Assembly (NCBI GenBank): GCA_002803225.1
Contig: NXFV01000207.1
Span: forward strand, 1 to 24,154
Length of the DNA stretch: 24,154 nucleotides
Direction of reading: 5' to 3'
Origin: Gamarada debralockiae
Taxonomy: Eukaryota; Ascomycota; Leotiomycetes; Helotiales; Hyphodiscaceae
In this document: positions 1 to 8,581 of the stretch, in pieces
Layout of the letters: every line of letters starts with the position of its first letter
How positions within the stretch are numbered: the first letter of the stretch is position 1
Notes under the pieces: generated by a model
Database searches by the model: none
Seen by the model: the letters and a program-made list of their open reading frames with translations, nothing else
Told to the model about the DNA's origin: nothing
Made by a program: the position numbers and the translations under genes

Positions 1-174
1 CTGCAACAGGTCGTAAGCAACAGCATGTCAGAGCCGCTCCCGCGGTTCCTATATCAACGTCGACTTGGAAATCAATTGAAGCCTGGAGTGGAGTTGTACT
101 GTACCCGAGAATTAACTGTGATGCGAAAGGTAAAATCATCAGTTTCCTTTATCATCTATTTTACAACTTCGTGA
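1..174 (+). other. Open frame running in from the left edge, possible 3' end of a gene
   Basis: From base 1 the first plus-strand frame stays open for 57 codons and ends at TGA 172-174. It contains the stretches SEPLPRFLYQRRLGNQ and GVELYCTRELTVMRK. A GTAAAA donor-like site follows the MRK codons, so the last codons may be intronic. No family is recognised and the piece is too short to prove coding. The opposite strand is broken by stops here. It could be the tail of a gene lying mostly outside the window or simply chance open frame. Confidence 0.2.
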
Positions 175-213
175 CACTTCCCACAAATGAGCTTCCACCT
201 CAACCTTCGCCAT

Positions 214-615
214 CTACTTGGCAATGTTCAAACTATTTTGCTCCATAGGATCCACAGTCCAATTAGTCATCATATTGATCGCCTCCGCGCTCGAAATAAC
301 ATACGACTGCATAGGGAAATACATAGCAAACAAATAACCAGTCGGTATTGCATCCAAACACGCATTGGACGAGGAGTTGAGGAAGTTCGTCTTGTTGGTT
401 CCGTTGGGTACCGAGGCAATTACTGTATCCACATAGTCGAGGACGAAGTACGCAGTCGGCTCATCAAAGGGGATGTTAATGTAATTGTAGCCTCGAGGAA
501 CACCATTAACGGCAGACGCATTGTAGACGAGGGTAGAGGACGCTCCCAGAGCTGGAAAACTGATGAACGCATGGCGATCTGATGACTTTTTGGTCTCGTT
601 GTGGAGGATGTCTAT
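214..615 (-). CDS. Last exon of an unidentified gene (partial)
   Basis: An open frame of 133 codons ends at TAG 214-216. It is preceded by an intron-like acceptor (TTTTGACAG) at 616-624, after which it reads IDILHNETKKSSDRHAFISF. There is no in-frame ATG near the acceptor, so this looks like a 3'-terminal exon. No convincing upstream exon can be found in 616-949, so the gene may be truncated or decayed. The protein has several potential N-glycosylation sites (NGTNKTN, NSSSN, NWTV), which would suit a secreted or surface protein, but no domain is recognised. Its end (AINMMTNWTVDPMEQ) resembles the end of the decayed gene at 6448 (WINMAADWTVESGQ), so the two may be distant paralogues. Confidence 0.4.
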   Translation of the reverse strand: MDILHNETKKSSDRHAFISFPALGASSTLVYNASAVNGVPRGYNYINIPFDEPTAYFVLDYVDTVIASVPNGTNKTNFLNSSSNACLDAIPTGYLFAMYFPMQSYVISSAEAINMMTNWTVDPMEQNSLNIAK

Positions 616-949
616 CTGTCAAAATTGCCAACTGTCGCCCCACGCGGTTCCTAGCGGCAGGATTTATATCGTGAATTTCAACACGATCTTCCCTTCTTCA
701 TGACATCGTTGGTTGCCGGATTTCTAAAAAGTTACATCACGTCCGGCTGTCCGTTCGGTAGCTGACAAATCCATCGGAAGCCAGCCTGATGCCAATGTGA
801 GGTACCCGATATTAGTGTCGTACCGGCACGGTAGTTCTGCTGCTTTGCCGCAAACTAAACTTTGGGAGGCAAAGTTAGTATTAGCAGAATTCCGAGTTCA
901 TGAAACATGTGTGTAGAAAAGATGGAGATCAAAATGGGGTATACTACAT
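616..949. other. Intergenic stretch, no gene seen
   Basis: Both strands are broken by stops. It lies between an orphan 3' exon and the 3' end of the 2EXR gene. An upstream exon for the orphan would be expected here on the minus strand, but nothing coding-like with a usable donor was found. No repeat or RNA gene is visible. Confidence 0.5.
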
Positions 950-2008
950 TCAAGTGTTCCCCGCGAAAAGTTCCTGGATCCCATCGTAGCGGCTCAACAA
1001 TTCCCCGTCCGCACTACAGACAATGCCCGACTCGATGAACCCACGATATGTCTCTCCATCTTCTCCTGGAAAGCCCATCGAATAGTTGTCACCTTCTAAA
1101 TAGCGAGTTTGCCAGCCGCGACATTTTGCGTTCCATTGTGCCAATAAACCAATCTTGATGACGGGCTTCCAATCACACCCGTACTGCTCAACGTACTCGG
1201 GAAAAACGATACCATACTGCTGTGCTGGCACCGAAAGTGATGCGAGAGTCGACAAGCCATGCAGAGCTTTGCTCTTTGCAAACCGATGACGATAGCGATC
1301 CCATCTAAATTCCTGGTAGTTGATGAAATTCGAATCAAAATCAACAAAGCGTAGTTCCTGGCAATTGCAGAATCGTTGCCCATGTTGAAAACATCCCTGC
1401 AGTTGCCAGCATCCCTCCAGCTGCGAGCTGGGAAACAAGGTCAGGCTTTGAAGATCTGGACAACAGGCTTGAAGCTGCGAGAACAAGGCTCCTCCGTTGT
1501 CATGAAAGACGTCGAATGCTAGAGCCAGATGTTTTACCTTTACCAAGCCAGTAAATAGACGAAAGCATCCAAGATTGAACGCCGGACCTTCTAGGTCGAA
1601 AAGCGAAGCATCGGGAATTCCCACAGATGACCACGTCAAATCTCTGACAATGGTGTCGATGTCGGGGTCAACGTAGACTACAGAAGACCCAATTCTAGGG
1701 AATTTCGATCCAGGGCTGAGAAAGCGCACATATTTTGCTCTGACTACCTGGCGAGATTCCGTACATACTGCCAGTAGGGAAAGCCTTCTGTTGTGCTTGG
1801 AATCGTGTGTGATAACTCGTGGACCTGGGAGACCAGCTCTCCATATCATAAGACGTACTTCTACAGGAAGCTTTGGGAAGGGCGTGAAAGTGCCTTCGGT
1901 ACCAGTCTCGGTCTCGGTTTGGCTCTGGGGTAGCATTGTTGGCGAGCCGTCCGCCGCTTTTGGCGTGCTCAAGGTCCCTCGAGCTGTAAGCTTGGCCAGC
2001 GCCTTCAT
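950..2008 (-). CDS. 2EXR-domain protein
   Basis: Single open frame of 352 aa. After a Thr/Ser/Glu-rich leader (about residues 1-40), residues about 41-100 carry the 2EXR signature of filamentous fungi: FTPFPKLPVEVRLMIWR, then a basic stretch, then LLAVCTESRQVV, followed by a YVDPDIDTIV segment. The domain (Pfam 2EXR) is common in large families of fungal proteins of unknown biochemical role, and nothing here reveals an activity. The rest has Leu-rich and aromatic segments without a recognised fold. The ATG at 2008 gives the leader plus complete domain. Its start lies only 29 bp after the stop of the next minus-strand gene (2038-2683), which is unusually tight. An in-frame 59-nt intron (2078-2020) could instead join both into one 541-aa protein. 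Confidence 0.82.
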   Translation of the reverse strand: MKALAKLTARGTLSTPKAADGSPTMLPQSQTETETGTEGTFTPFPKLPVEVRLMIWRAGLPGPRVITHDSKHNRRLSLLAVCTESRQVVRAKYVRFLSPGSKFPRIGSSVVYVDPDIDTIVRDLTWSSVGIPDASLFDLEGPAFNLGCFRLFTGLVKVKHLALAFDVFHDNGGALFSQLQACCPDLQSLTLFPSSQLEGCWQLQGCFQHGQRFCNCQELRFVDFDSNFINYQEFRWDRYRHRFAKSKALHGLSTLASLSVPAQQYGIVFPEYVEQYGCDWKPVIKIGLLAQWNAKCRGWQTRYLEGDNYSMGFPGEDGETYRGFIESGIVCSADGELLSRYDGIQELFAGNT

Positions 2009-2037
2009 ACGTGGAAAATCTGTTACAGAGAAGTCAA

Positions 2038-2683
2038 TCAGTATACCTTAAGTAGAGGGTCGGGGGTCATGTAAATACCATCCACGGTGAATCCAGGGTA
2101 TCCCGAGCGTTTCACGGCATCCTCAAAGGCTTCGATTTTCGACTCGAGCTCCTGACATGCAGATCGTGCATACTCTAGGACAGCTCCATGCCCTCCAAGC
2201 AAGTCCTCTACTGAGATTAACTCCTCTTCCTTCGAATACATGTAGTTTTTCCGCTTCGGGAGCGTGTCTAAGCATAGCTCCCGCAATTCATCTGGAAGAT
2301 CAGAACGGCCAAGCTGATCAATGAGTATCTTTCTTGTTCTCATGATTGATAATAGCTCATCCACACCGGCCTCTCGCATTGTTTGAATTGATGCATTGAT
2401 TTCTTTGTTCTTTTTGGTGAGACGAATTAGCTGCTCTTTCACCACGAGCATAGATTCTTTGGTGACACAGTACTCGTGGCGGAGAGTGTCTGAATGTTTG
2501 TAAGTAAGCGCCCGATAGATGGAGTTAACGACTATTACCTTCCGTACTTGCAGCATCGACTTGTTGCGATGTCACGTCGTTTGTGGCTTTGGTTCTTTTT
2601 GCCACCGGGTGGGCCTTCTCTTGGTCATCATCCTCTAGCTTCCTCTTCGGGTCCGTCGTTGGTAGCCCATCTTCCGGGTCCAT
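2038..2683 (-). CDS. Small lysine/glutamate-rich coiled-coil protein, putatively nuclear
   Basis: Two exons, 2683-2539 and 2489-2038, joined across a 49-nt intron (GTAATA...TTCAG, 2538-2490), give 198 aa. The open frame starting at 2556 reads through that intron, so its first 22 residues are spurious. The true start MDPEDGLPTTDPKRK at 2683 is followed by KRKLEDDDQEKAHPVAKRTK, a good bipartite nuclear-localisation pattern. Residues about 50-85 and 120-170 are heptad-like, charged helices (VVKEQLIRLTKKNKEIN; CQELESKIEAFEDAVKR). No catalytic motif or named family is recognised. It shares the 475-bp divergent promoter with the dehydrogenase at 3159. The 3' end may be spliced to the 2EXR gene. Confidence 0.72.
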
Positions 2684-3158
2684 GATCAATTTAAGCAAGA
2701 GCTATCGCGATGCGAGGATAATGTTATGAATTCAGAGCAGTGTTATTGGTTGATACATAGTGCAGAGAGGATTGTTGTTGAGTTGTGAAGTTGACATCCC
2801 GCGCCTTCTCGCTTATTAAAACGCCCCGACCATCCCAATCAGGTGATCCTATTGTTATGCACACTCTTCAACGTAAGCCGCATAACTCCCTATTTCTCCA
2901 TGTGTACGAAGTCGTTTTCCTTGGCCAATACGACGTTTCAAATCATATCGATTCATTTAATAACCTGGGGTTTGAAGGAGCTATGCAGGAGCCATTTTCA
3001 CGCACAGATATCATGATGAATTGTCAGCAAATGCATTGTGGACATTGTTGTTGCTATCTCCGAAACGATGAACTTTTGGTCCGGATTTTAACGTATATAA
3101 TATCTCAAAATACTAATTATTTGATTGTTAGAGTACTCAAGCTAGGTCTACATACAAA
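2684..3158. promoter_or_regulatory. Divergent promoter between coiled-coil gene and dehydrogenase
   Basis: This 475-bp gap separates two starts pointing away from each other. A TATA-like TATATAATAT sits at 3094-3103, 56 bp upstream of the dehydrogenase ATG, which has the context ACAAAATGGCT. A plus-strand open frame through this region (from 2785) runs out of frame into the dehydrogenase exon and has no coding character, so I treat it as chance. Transcription-factor sites cannot be assigned by eye. Confidence 0.55.
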
Positions 3159-4360
3159 ATGGCTAACAAACAAGAATCCAACGTCGCCGCCGTCATCGAG
3201 CAGAAGGGAGCTAGACTCACAATCACCACTCGCGAGATTCCCAAGCCGGGTCCAAACGAGCTTGTGGTCCGCAACCACGCAATTGCTGCGAACGCCGTCG
3301 ACTGGAAGATCCAGGACTACGGCTTTGCCGTCACCAAATATCCCAATGTCCTCGGGAGCGATGGTTGCGGCATCGTCACTGCCGTCGGATCATCCGTAAC
3401 CAAATTCAAAGTTGGAGACCGAGTCACGGGTTTCGCAGCTGTAATCTACAACCAGAATCCAGATCACGGTATTTCCCTAATCCTTGGACCAGTATTTCCC
3501 ACTTCAGAAGTCTCGCGAGTTCTTGACTCTCTGGATATACCTTGAGGGTAGACGAGTCCTGAGACATTGTCATAACTCCACATTCTCCCTCGTTAGGCAA
3601 TACTGACTCCGAGATCTTGACAGGCTCCTGGCAGACTTACGAGGTCCTGCGCGAGATCGCGACCACCAAGATTCCAGACTCCATGTCTTTTGAAGAAGGT
3701 TCAACTTTCCCGATGGCTTTTGCCACGTCCGCAATTGCTTTGTACGCCAGACTCGATCTCCCTCCCCCCGGACCATCCGTTCAACAACAAAGCCGCAGTC
3801 TCCTGGTCTGGGGTGCAGCTTCATCTGTCGGAACAGCAGCCATCCAATTGGCCAGGAATTCAGGGCTCAAAGTCTTCGCAACTGCCAGCCCAGCTCATCA
3901 CGAATATCTGAAGTCTCTCGGAGCCTTTGCAGTCTTCGATTACAAGGACTCGGGCGTTGTCTCCAAGATCGCGGCATCTGCAAAATCAGCTGGAACTGCC
4001 ATTAACCTCGGATACGACGCCATATCCGAGGCTACTACTTCAAAGCTAGCGGCTGATGCCCTCCTTATTTCTGGTGGGAAAGGGGGCAAGTTGATCTTGA
4101 CTCTTCCTTGGCCAGGAAAGGAGCCAGCGCCAGAGGGCATCGAAATCTCGCAGACTACTGCGTACAGCACTGGTACTGATCGGGAGGATATTGGAGCTTG
4201 GCTCTTTAACGAGTATCTTCCAAAGGCGTTGGAGGACAAGACAATTGTGGCGGCTCCAAAGGTAGAGGTTGTGAGTGGCGGAATTCGTGCTGCGCAAAAG
4301 TTATTTGATCAGCTGAAAGCTGGCGTGAGTGGGAAGAAGCTTGTGGTGAAGGTAGACTAG
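3159..4360 (+). CDS. Medium-chain dehydrogenase/reductase, ToxD/CipB-like enoyl reductase
   Basis: Two exons, 3159-3468 and 3624-4360, flank a 155-nt intron (CACG|GTATTT ... TTGACAG|GCTCC) and encode 348 aa. The N-terminal GroES-like domain (about residues 10-130) contains EIPKPGPNELVVRNHA, NAVDWKIQDYG and VLGSDGCGIVTAVGSSV...KVGDRV. The cofactor domain has LLVWGAASSVGTAAIQLA, the GxxSxxG-type NADP(H) loop of this superfamily, and a C-terminal AAQKLFDQL...GKKLVVKVD tail. Fungal relatives are annotated zinc-binding alcohol dehydrogenase domain protein CipB or ToxD-like trans-enoyl reductase. The Cys/His ligands of zinc-dependent ADHs are not evident, so a zinc-independent NADPH reductase is the better inference. 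Substrate is unknown. There is no PKS or NRPS neighbour, so no secondary-metabolite role is implied. Confidence 0.92.
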
Positions 4361-4739
4361 AAATATTCCTTGATATATGAAATAAGCATATGTCATGTCA
4401 GATGGTTTAAGAAACAAATGGATTATGCCCACTGTCCTACCAAATTAGTACCTGCTTTCCTGTTCAATGAATTAGTACTCGCACCTTTTCAAGTCGTGAA
4501 AGCACCCGCATTCTGTCAAGTAGGTACTGGTATGTAGTTTGCACCCAAACTTATAATGATCAAGAAAATTTGATAATATTTTAAGGATCGAAGTCTAAAA
4601 CAATAAAAGAATTTCAAAACGTCCTCTGCATGAGTCAGCATGCGAGACAAGGCTGTACACCAGCCTCACCAATTCGAATTATTTCTCAAACCTGCAACCC
4701 CGCGTTTCGTCCCAGCAACAACACAATGAACAAACCAAA
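4361..4739. other. Intergenic region between dehydrogenase and Rrn11-like gene
   Basis: No coding frame is seen. It should hold the dehydrogenase 3' end and the promoter of the next plus-strand gene. An AATAAA-like hexamer occurs near 4600. The stretch 4540-4620 is A/T-rich, and the start codon at 4740 has a CCAAAATG context. Confidence 0.45.
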
Positions 4740-6260
4740 ATGCCGCTCTTCGCCCTCCCTATTCTAACCACCCCCACCGCACCCCAATCACGCGTCCAAT
4801 TCTCCTCCCTCCCCGTGCGCAACAAACGAAAACGCGCTGCATCTCCCGCCCTCTCCCTCTCCGACGACAACGACGATGCAAAATCACAGTACAGCAGAAG
4901 CGAAGCTGCAGCATCGACAAACCCATTAAGTTTGGCGCCTGCAGAGGTCTTGCAGTATCGATTGGCAGGCTTAGACTTGGATGAGGAGATACCGGACGTC
5001 AAAGGGTGGCCGCATCGCGGACTACCTGCTGAGCCTACTTACGTCTCCAGAAGGAATGCGAGGGTGGATATAAAAGGCAAGGGAAAGGAGCGGATAAAGG
5101 ATGTTGAGTATAATAATGAGGGTTTGGCAGATGGGGAGTCTGGGGTGGAAGGGGAGACGGAAATGGAAGATGAGAAGGGCAAAGAGGAGAAGGGGCCGAG
5201 ATTACGATTGCAGCATTTGTCTGTTTTGACGGCGATTCTACAGAGGTGCTTGTTGGAGGGAGATATTCCAAGAGCGAGTCGGGCGTGGGCAATGTTGGTT
5301 AGGGCGCAGGTTGGTGGGAAAGGAATTGATTTGAGGGGGAGTGGGTATTGGGCTATTGGAGCGGAGCTGTTGATTAGGAATGGTGAGGCGAAAAGGCCGG
5401 CGAGGAGAAAACGAGATAGCGATGCGGATAGCCGAGATGAAGAACAACAAGAACAGGACGAGGAAGCAGCGCCTGACGAGAAGGAAGAGAAGAGATATGG
5501 CACAGCAGATGGCCTCCAGAAGGCAAAAGAATACTACGAGAGGTTGATTCTCCAGCATCCGTATAAGAGACAATTTCATGGGAATGTCTCTGCGCTGGAC
5601 TTTTGGCCGGTGATGGTGGGATGCGAGATTTATGGCATTCAGCACGAGCAGAAGGAGAGTCTGAGAAAGGTTGCTATGGAGGAGGAGAAAGAGGATGAGG
5701 ATGAGGGTGCTGCGGGTAGTCAGAGTGATTCGGATCTGGAGCCTACGGAACATGATGAAAACGTCTATGCTGTGGAAGAGCGGAGAAAGGCCAGACGACG
5801 TCAGAAGGGAGCGGAGAAGCGCTGGCAAGAACGAGATGAGATCAGGAAGACGGCTCTGGTAGCGTACGAGAAGCTTGCTGCGAGATTAGATGAGTTGATG
5901 AACACCCCGCCGTACTCGGATAGCCACGTCCTTCTGAGGCTGAGAGGGATGCTAGCACTTTGTATTGGAAACCTGATGATACCTGCACAACCGATCGACG
6001 ACAAGGAAGGAGGCGAGGATGAAGAGACTCTTGAGAGGAACAGAAGACTCTGCATTGGTGGAAAGGACACTGAGCGACGACTCCTAGCGCGACAGAGAGT
6101 TGCAGATCATGAGCGTGGAAAGAGGAAACAGAAAGAGGAGCATATCCGGGGGAGGAAGTTATTTGAGAGAATTCAGAGAGAAACTGGGAGAAAGGAAGGG
6201 GTCATGGATTATCTTCCTGGCGAGGAAGAAGATGTGGAAGAGTCGTTCGATGCAGAGTGA
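4740..6260 (+). CDS. rrn11: Rrn11-like RNA polymerase I-specific initiation factor
   Basis: Uninterrupted 506-aa frame from ATG in CAAAATGCCG to TGA at 6258-6260. Residues about 150-215 contain LRLQHLSVLTAILQRCLLEG, then IPRASRAWAMLVRAQVGG and GSGYWAIGAELLIRNGE, the pattern I associate with the fungal RNA_pol_I_TF/Rrn11 family (TPR-like helices). In yeast Rrn11 is a subunit of the core factor that brings RNA polymerase I to rDNA promoters. Later blocks (AKEYYERLILQHPYKRQFHG, ALDFWPVMVGCEIYGI) continue the helical region. Acidic/basic low-complexity segments (about residues 115-150, 220-255, 310-350) interrupt it, and the C-terminus is highly charged. An early KRKRAASP run may be a nuclear signal. 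An AATAAA occurs about 35 bp after the stop. The family call rests on recognition of the central block, not on a search. Confidence 0.78.
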   Translation: MPLFALPILTTPTAPQSRVQFSSLPVRNKRKRAASPALSLSDDNDDAKSQYSRSEAAASTNPLSLAPAEVLQYRLAGLDLDEEIPDVKGWPHRGLPAEPTYVSRRNARVDIKGKGKERIKDVEYNNEGLADGESGVEGETEMEDEKGKEEKGPRLRLQHLSVLTAILQRCLLEGDIPRASRAWAMLVRAQVGGKGIDLRGSGYWAIGAELLIRNGEAKRPARRKRDSDADSRDEEQQEQDEEAAPDEKEEKRYGTADGLQKAKEYYERLILQHPYKRQFHGNVSALDFWPVMVGCEIYGIQHEQKESLRKVAMEEEKEDEDEGAAGSQSDSDLEPTEHDENVYAVEERRKARRRQKGAEKRWQERDEIRKTALVAYEKLAARLDELMNTPPYSDSHVLLRLRGMLALCIGNLMIPAQPIDDKEGGEDEETLERNRRLCIGGKDTERRLLARQRVADHERGKRKQKEEHIRGRKLFERIQRETGRKEGVMDYLPGEEEDVEESFDAE

Positions 6261-6447
6261 TTTCTCACGATACCCCAAGAGACGAGATAGGATCAATAAA
6301 GCCAATAACAAAATCCCATTTGCACTTTACCTAAACAAGAAGATTGAAACTTAGAGCAAGGTACTGTATCGCTGAATCCATCAGTGGGAATTTTGCATGC
6401 TTCACAGCATCATCATCAAACCTGAAAGCAACTTCGCAAGAAATCAA

Positions 6448-7944
6448 TCACGTAAGACACTGTCCACTCTCCACCGTCCAATCAGCAGCCATATTGATCC
6501 AATCCCACCCATTGCTATGATAAACGCTAGACCTATGCCAGTCCAACGTCCGATCTTGTGGCACATCAAACACACCTGGCAGCGAATTATCAACATCCGT
6601 GTCTTTCCTCTCACTCCCCGTGTACCTCACTGTGACACTCAAATCCGGATTCAACACTGCCCCAAAGGATATATATCCATTCCACTCCATGTCAGAATAT
6701 ACGCCCTCAAAATCGATCGAATTACTAGGATGGAAGGGCTCCACGGGAATGCTTTTCACCCAAGAAAATCTTTGGACGACTGTATGCTCTAAGTCATATT
6801 TTTAGGTTACCATCATCTACACGCTCATTGTAATGAGGCGATGGATTGCGGGCGGTGGCTTAAGATTCAGAACAACGGTGGTAGTGGTTCCAACACTGAT
6901 GCATCTTCGGTGTCGCTGTTCCAGTATCTAGCAATATCCATTCCCGCAGTAATAGTATAAAGTCCAACTGGGATCCCAGTAAATGTGAATGCACCATCAT
7001 CGCCAACGATTACGTCTGGCTGCCCAGTGAGCGACACGGTGCAGCCGCCCAGCGAGGAGACAACCGTTTCGCTGATGCTGCCTTGGTCGGGTGGTAGGTC
7101 CACCTGTATATTTGAGTAGCTCGCTATCGCCGGGGCTGTAATTTAGGCCTTCTGAGTAGCCGTACACGGATTAGAAGCCGTTGCGATTGTCTGTTCCCAA
7201 GGAGTCCCACAGTAACATGTTATCAGGACTGACTGCATTTGCATCCGAGATCGCAAATGTGTTATCGAAAGGATTGTTCACCTGATCAAATGCGAATGTG
7301 TTAACAACATGTTTGCAATGGTGTTGGTGGCGTAGGTAAAGGAGAGGACCCAGCTGGAGATCTGAGCTGAGACTTGGTCGTGAATATTATTTTCAGCCGG
7401 ACAGCAGTGCCTTGTTATTCTGAGGCTGTATACATGTAAAGTCCATCCTAGAGTCTCGGCATTCCCATCAACGCCATGTAGACCGTCGGATTCGAAATCC
7501 GACGCTATGGTAATGGCATTGGCGCTCTCGAGTTAGATTCCGGCATTGAAGCCACATGAGTGAGGAACATACGACTAGCGGAGACTCAGCTGCCCAACCT
7601 GCATATATGGGAGCGATACCAGTTGGACTAATGGCTAAAGCTGGATTGGTGTATGCGAAGGATCGATAATGTCCCTTGATAAGCTTTGACTGCTCGGCGA
7701 CTTGATGAAGGCTCAATCGAAGATCATGCGTTTCCAGTGTTGGTGCAGGTTTCATCACTAGTGGAGTGATCAAAGTGTTGTAGTCCACTGGATTCGCATC
7801 ACAGCTCAGAGCTGAAACCAAATAGCTGTCTTTATTATCTAGAGCGATCATAGGTTCTCCATATCAGCTCTTATCTATGGTCTGGTTGATGCGCATGGCC
7901 TTGTCTTCAAATCCGCCGGAGCCTTTGAAGCCTTTGATAGGCCA
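6448..7944 (-). pseudogene. Decayed multi-exon gene of unknown function with a carboxypeptidase-regulatory-like beta domain
   Basis: Minus-strand coding character can be followed for about 1.5 kb but is interrupted. It reads GFKGSGGFEDKAMRINQTID, a TGA (7864-7866), SYLVSALSCDANPVDYNTL to PIYAGWAAESPLV, a good 46-nt intron (GTATGT...CTCGAG, 7572-7527), then ANAITIASDFESDGLHG to VLSFTYATNTIANM. A frameshift follows near 7300, then FDQVNNPFDNTFAISDANA, a TAA at 7171-7173, and a second frameshift near 7105. The part after it (GGCTVSLTGQPDVIVGDDG, FTFTGIPVGLYTITAG) resembles a carboxypeptidase-regulatory-like/SdrD-B-like beta domain. After stop-rich sequence a last fragment (6759-6448) ends WINMAADWTVESGQCLT. 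No enzyme family is recognised. Independent stops and frameshifts make it a likely pseudogene; sequencing errors or unrecognised introns are the alternative. Confidence 0.5.
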
Positions 7945-8581
7945 TCAGCCACTCTTGGAAGATGTCGCATGCTTTGTATTGCTTGAGAGTACTAGTATAG
8001 CTGAGACTGAAAACTCAAGCTTGCCCTTTTCCCTTAGGCCAAGTGCCTAGTATATATGGTCCTTGAATCATACTGCTTATCAGTATTGCCAAGTAGCTAC
8101 TATCGGTGATTCCGAATACTATGCCCAAACCAGTACAATTATTCGGGGTGTCCAAGCTCTAGTTCTTCGGGACTTCCGTAGCATGAGACTACCCTCCCCC
8201 CTCTTCGGGGTTCCCCTGAGCCTTAGCGACGCTCTGTATTCCAGATACAGCCTTAGAAATACTATTAGCGAGATTACATCACATTCCGTTCCTACATTCG
8301 AGCTTTCAGCCCTTAGCTGACCCTTTAACATGAGATTGCATCGTGTACTCTGAAAAGAGTGGCTCATACTTTATCGCCCATGGCCAGGATCCACTATTAA
8401 TAAGGATATTAAGAAGATGATTTTGCATACCTATTCATAGGTTCTCTATCACGTGACGTCGAGTATAAACCCATGTCGTGAGAGTCAATCCCTTTTTGAC
8501 CTGGATCCATGGTGATAGAAGAAGAGAGCACGGATGAGCTTGCTTTAGAATAAAGAATAGTGTATCGTGCGGTTTATTCTG
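7945..8581. other. Non-coding stretch
   Basis: No gene is supported. Short open frames overlap on both strands around 8063-8367 without coding character. A CACGTGACGTC element lies at 8450-8460 and could bind bZIP/bHLH factors, but it has no adjacent gene start. An AATAAA on the minus strand just after 8582 probably belongs to the 3' end of the CorA-like gene. Confidence 0.4.

Noticed and set aside
187..582. 131-codon plus-strand open frame
   Set aside because: It is antisense to the last exon at 214-615, which has the more natural composition and an acceptor site. The plus frame is rich in R/H/I and looks like a shadow.
2785..3399. 204-codon plus-strand open frame over the divergent promoter
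   Set aside because: It enters the dehydrogenase exon in the wrong frame. The real start at 3159 has a good context and a clear family match.
5238..5828. 196-codon minus-strand frame within the Rrn11-like gene
   Set aside because: It is a low-complexity L/S/F-rich shadow of acidic/basic coding sequence on the other strand.
7480..7510. Near-palindrome GTCGGATTCGAAATCCGAC
   Set aside because: It lies inside the coding remnant and encodes an S-D-F-E-S-D repeat, so the symmetry is probably a by-product of codon choice. No tRNA-like fold surrounds it.
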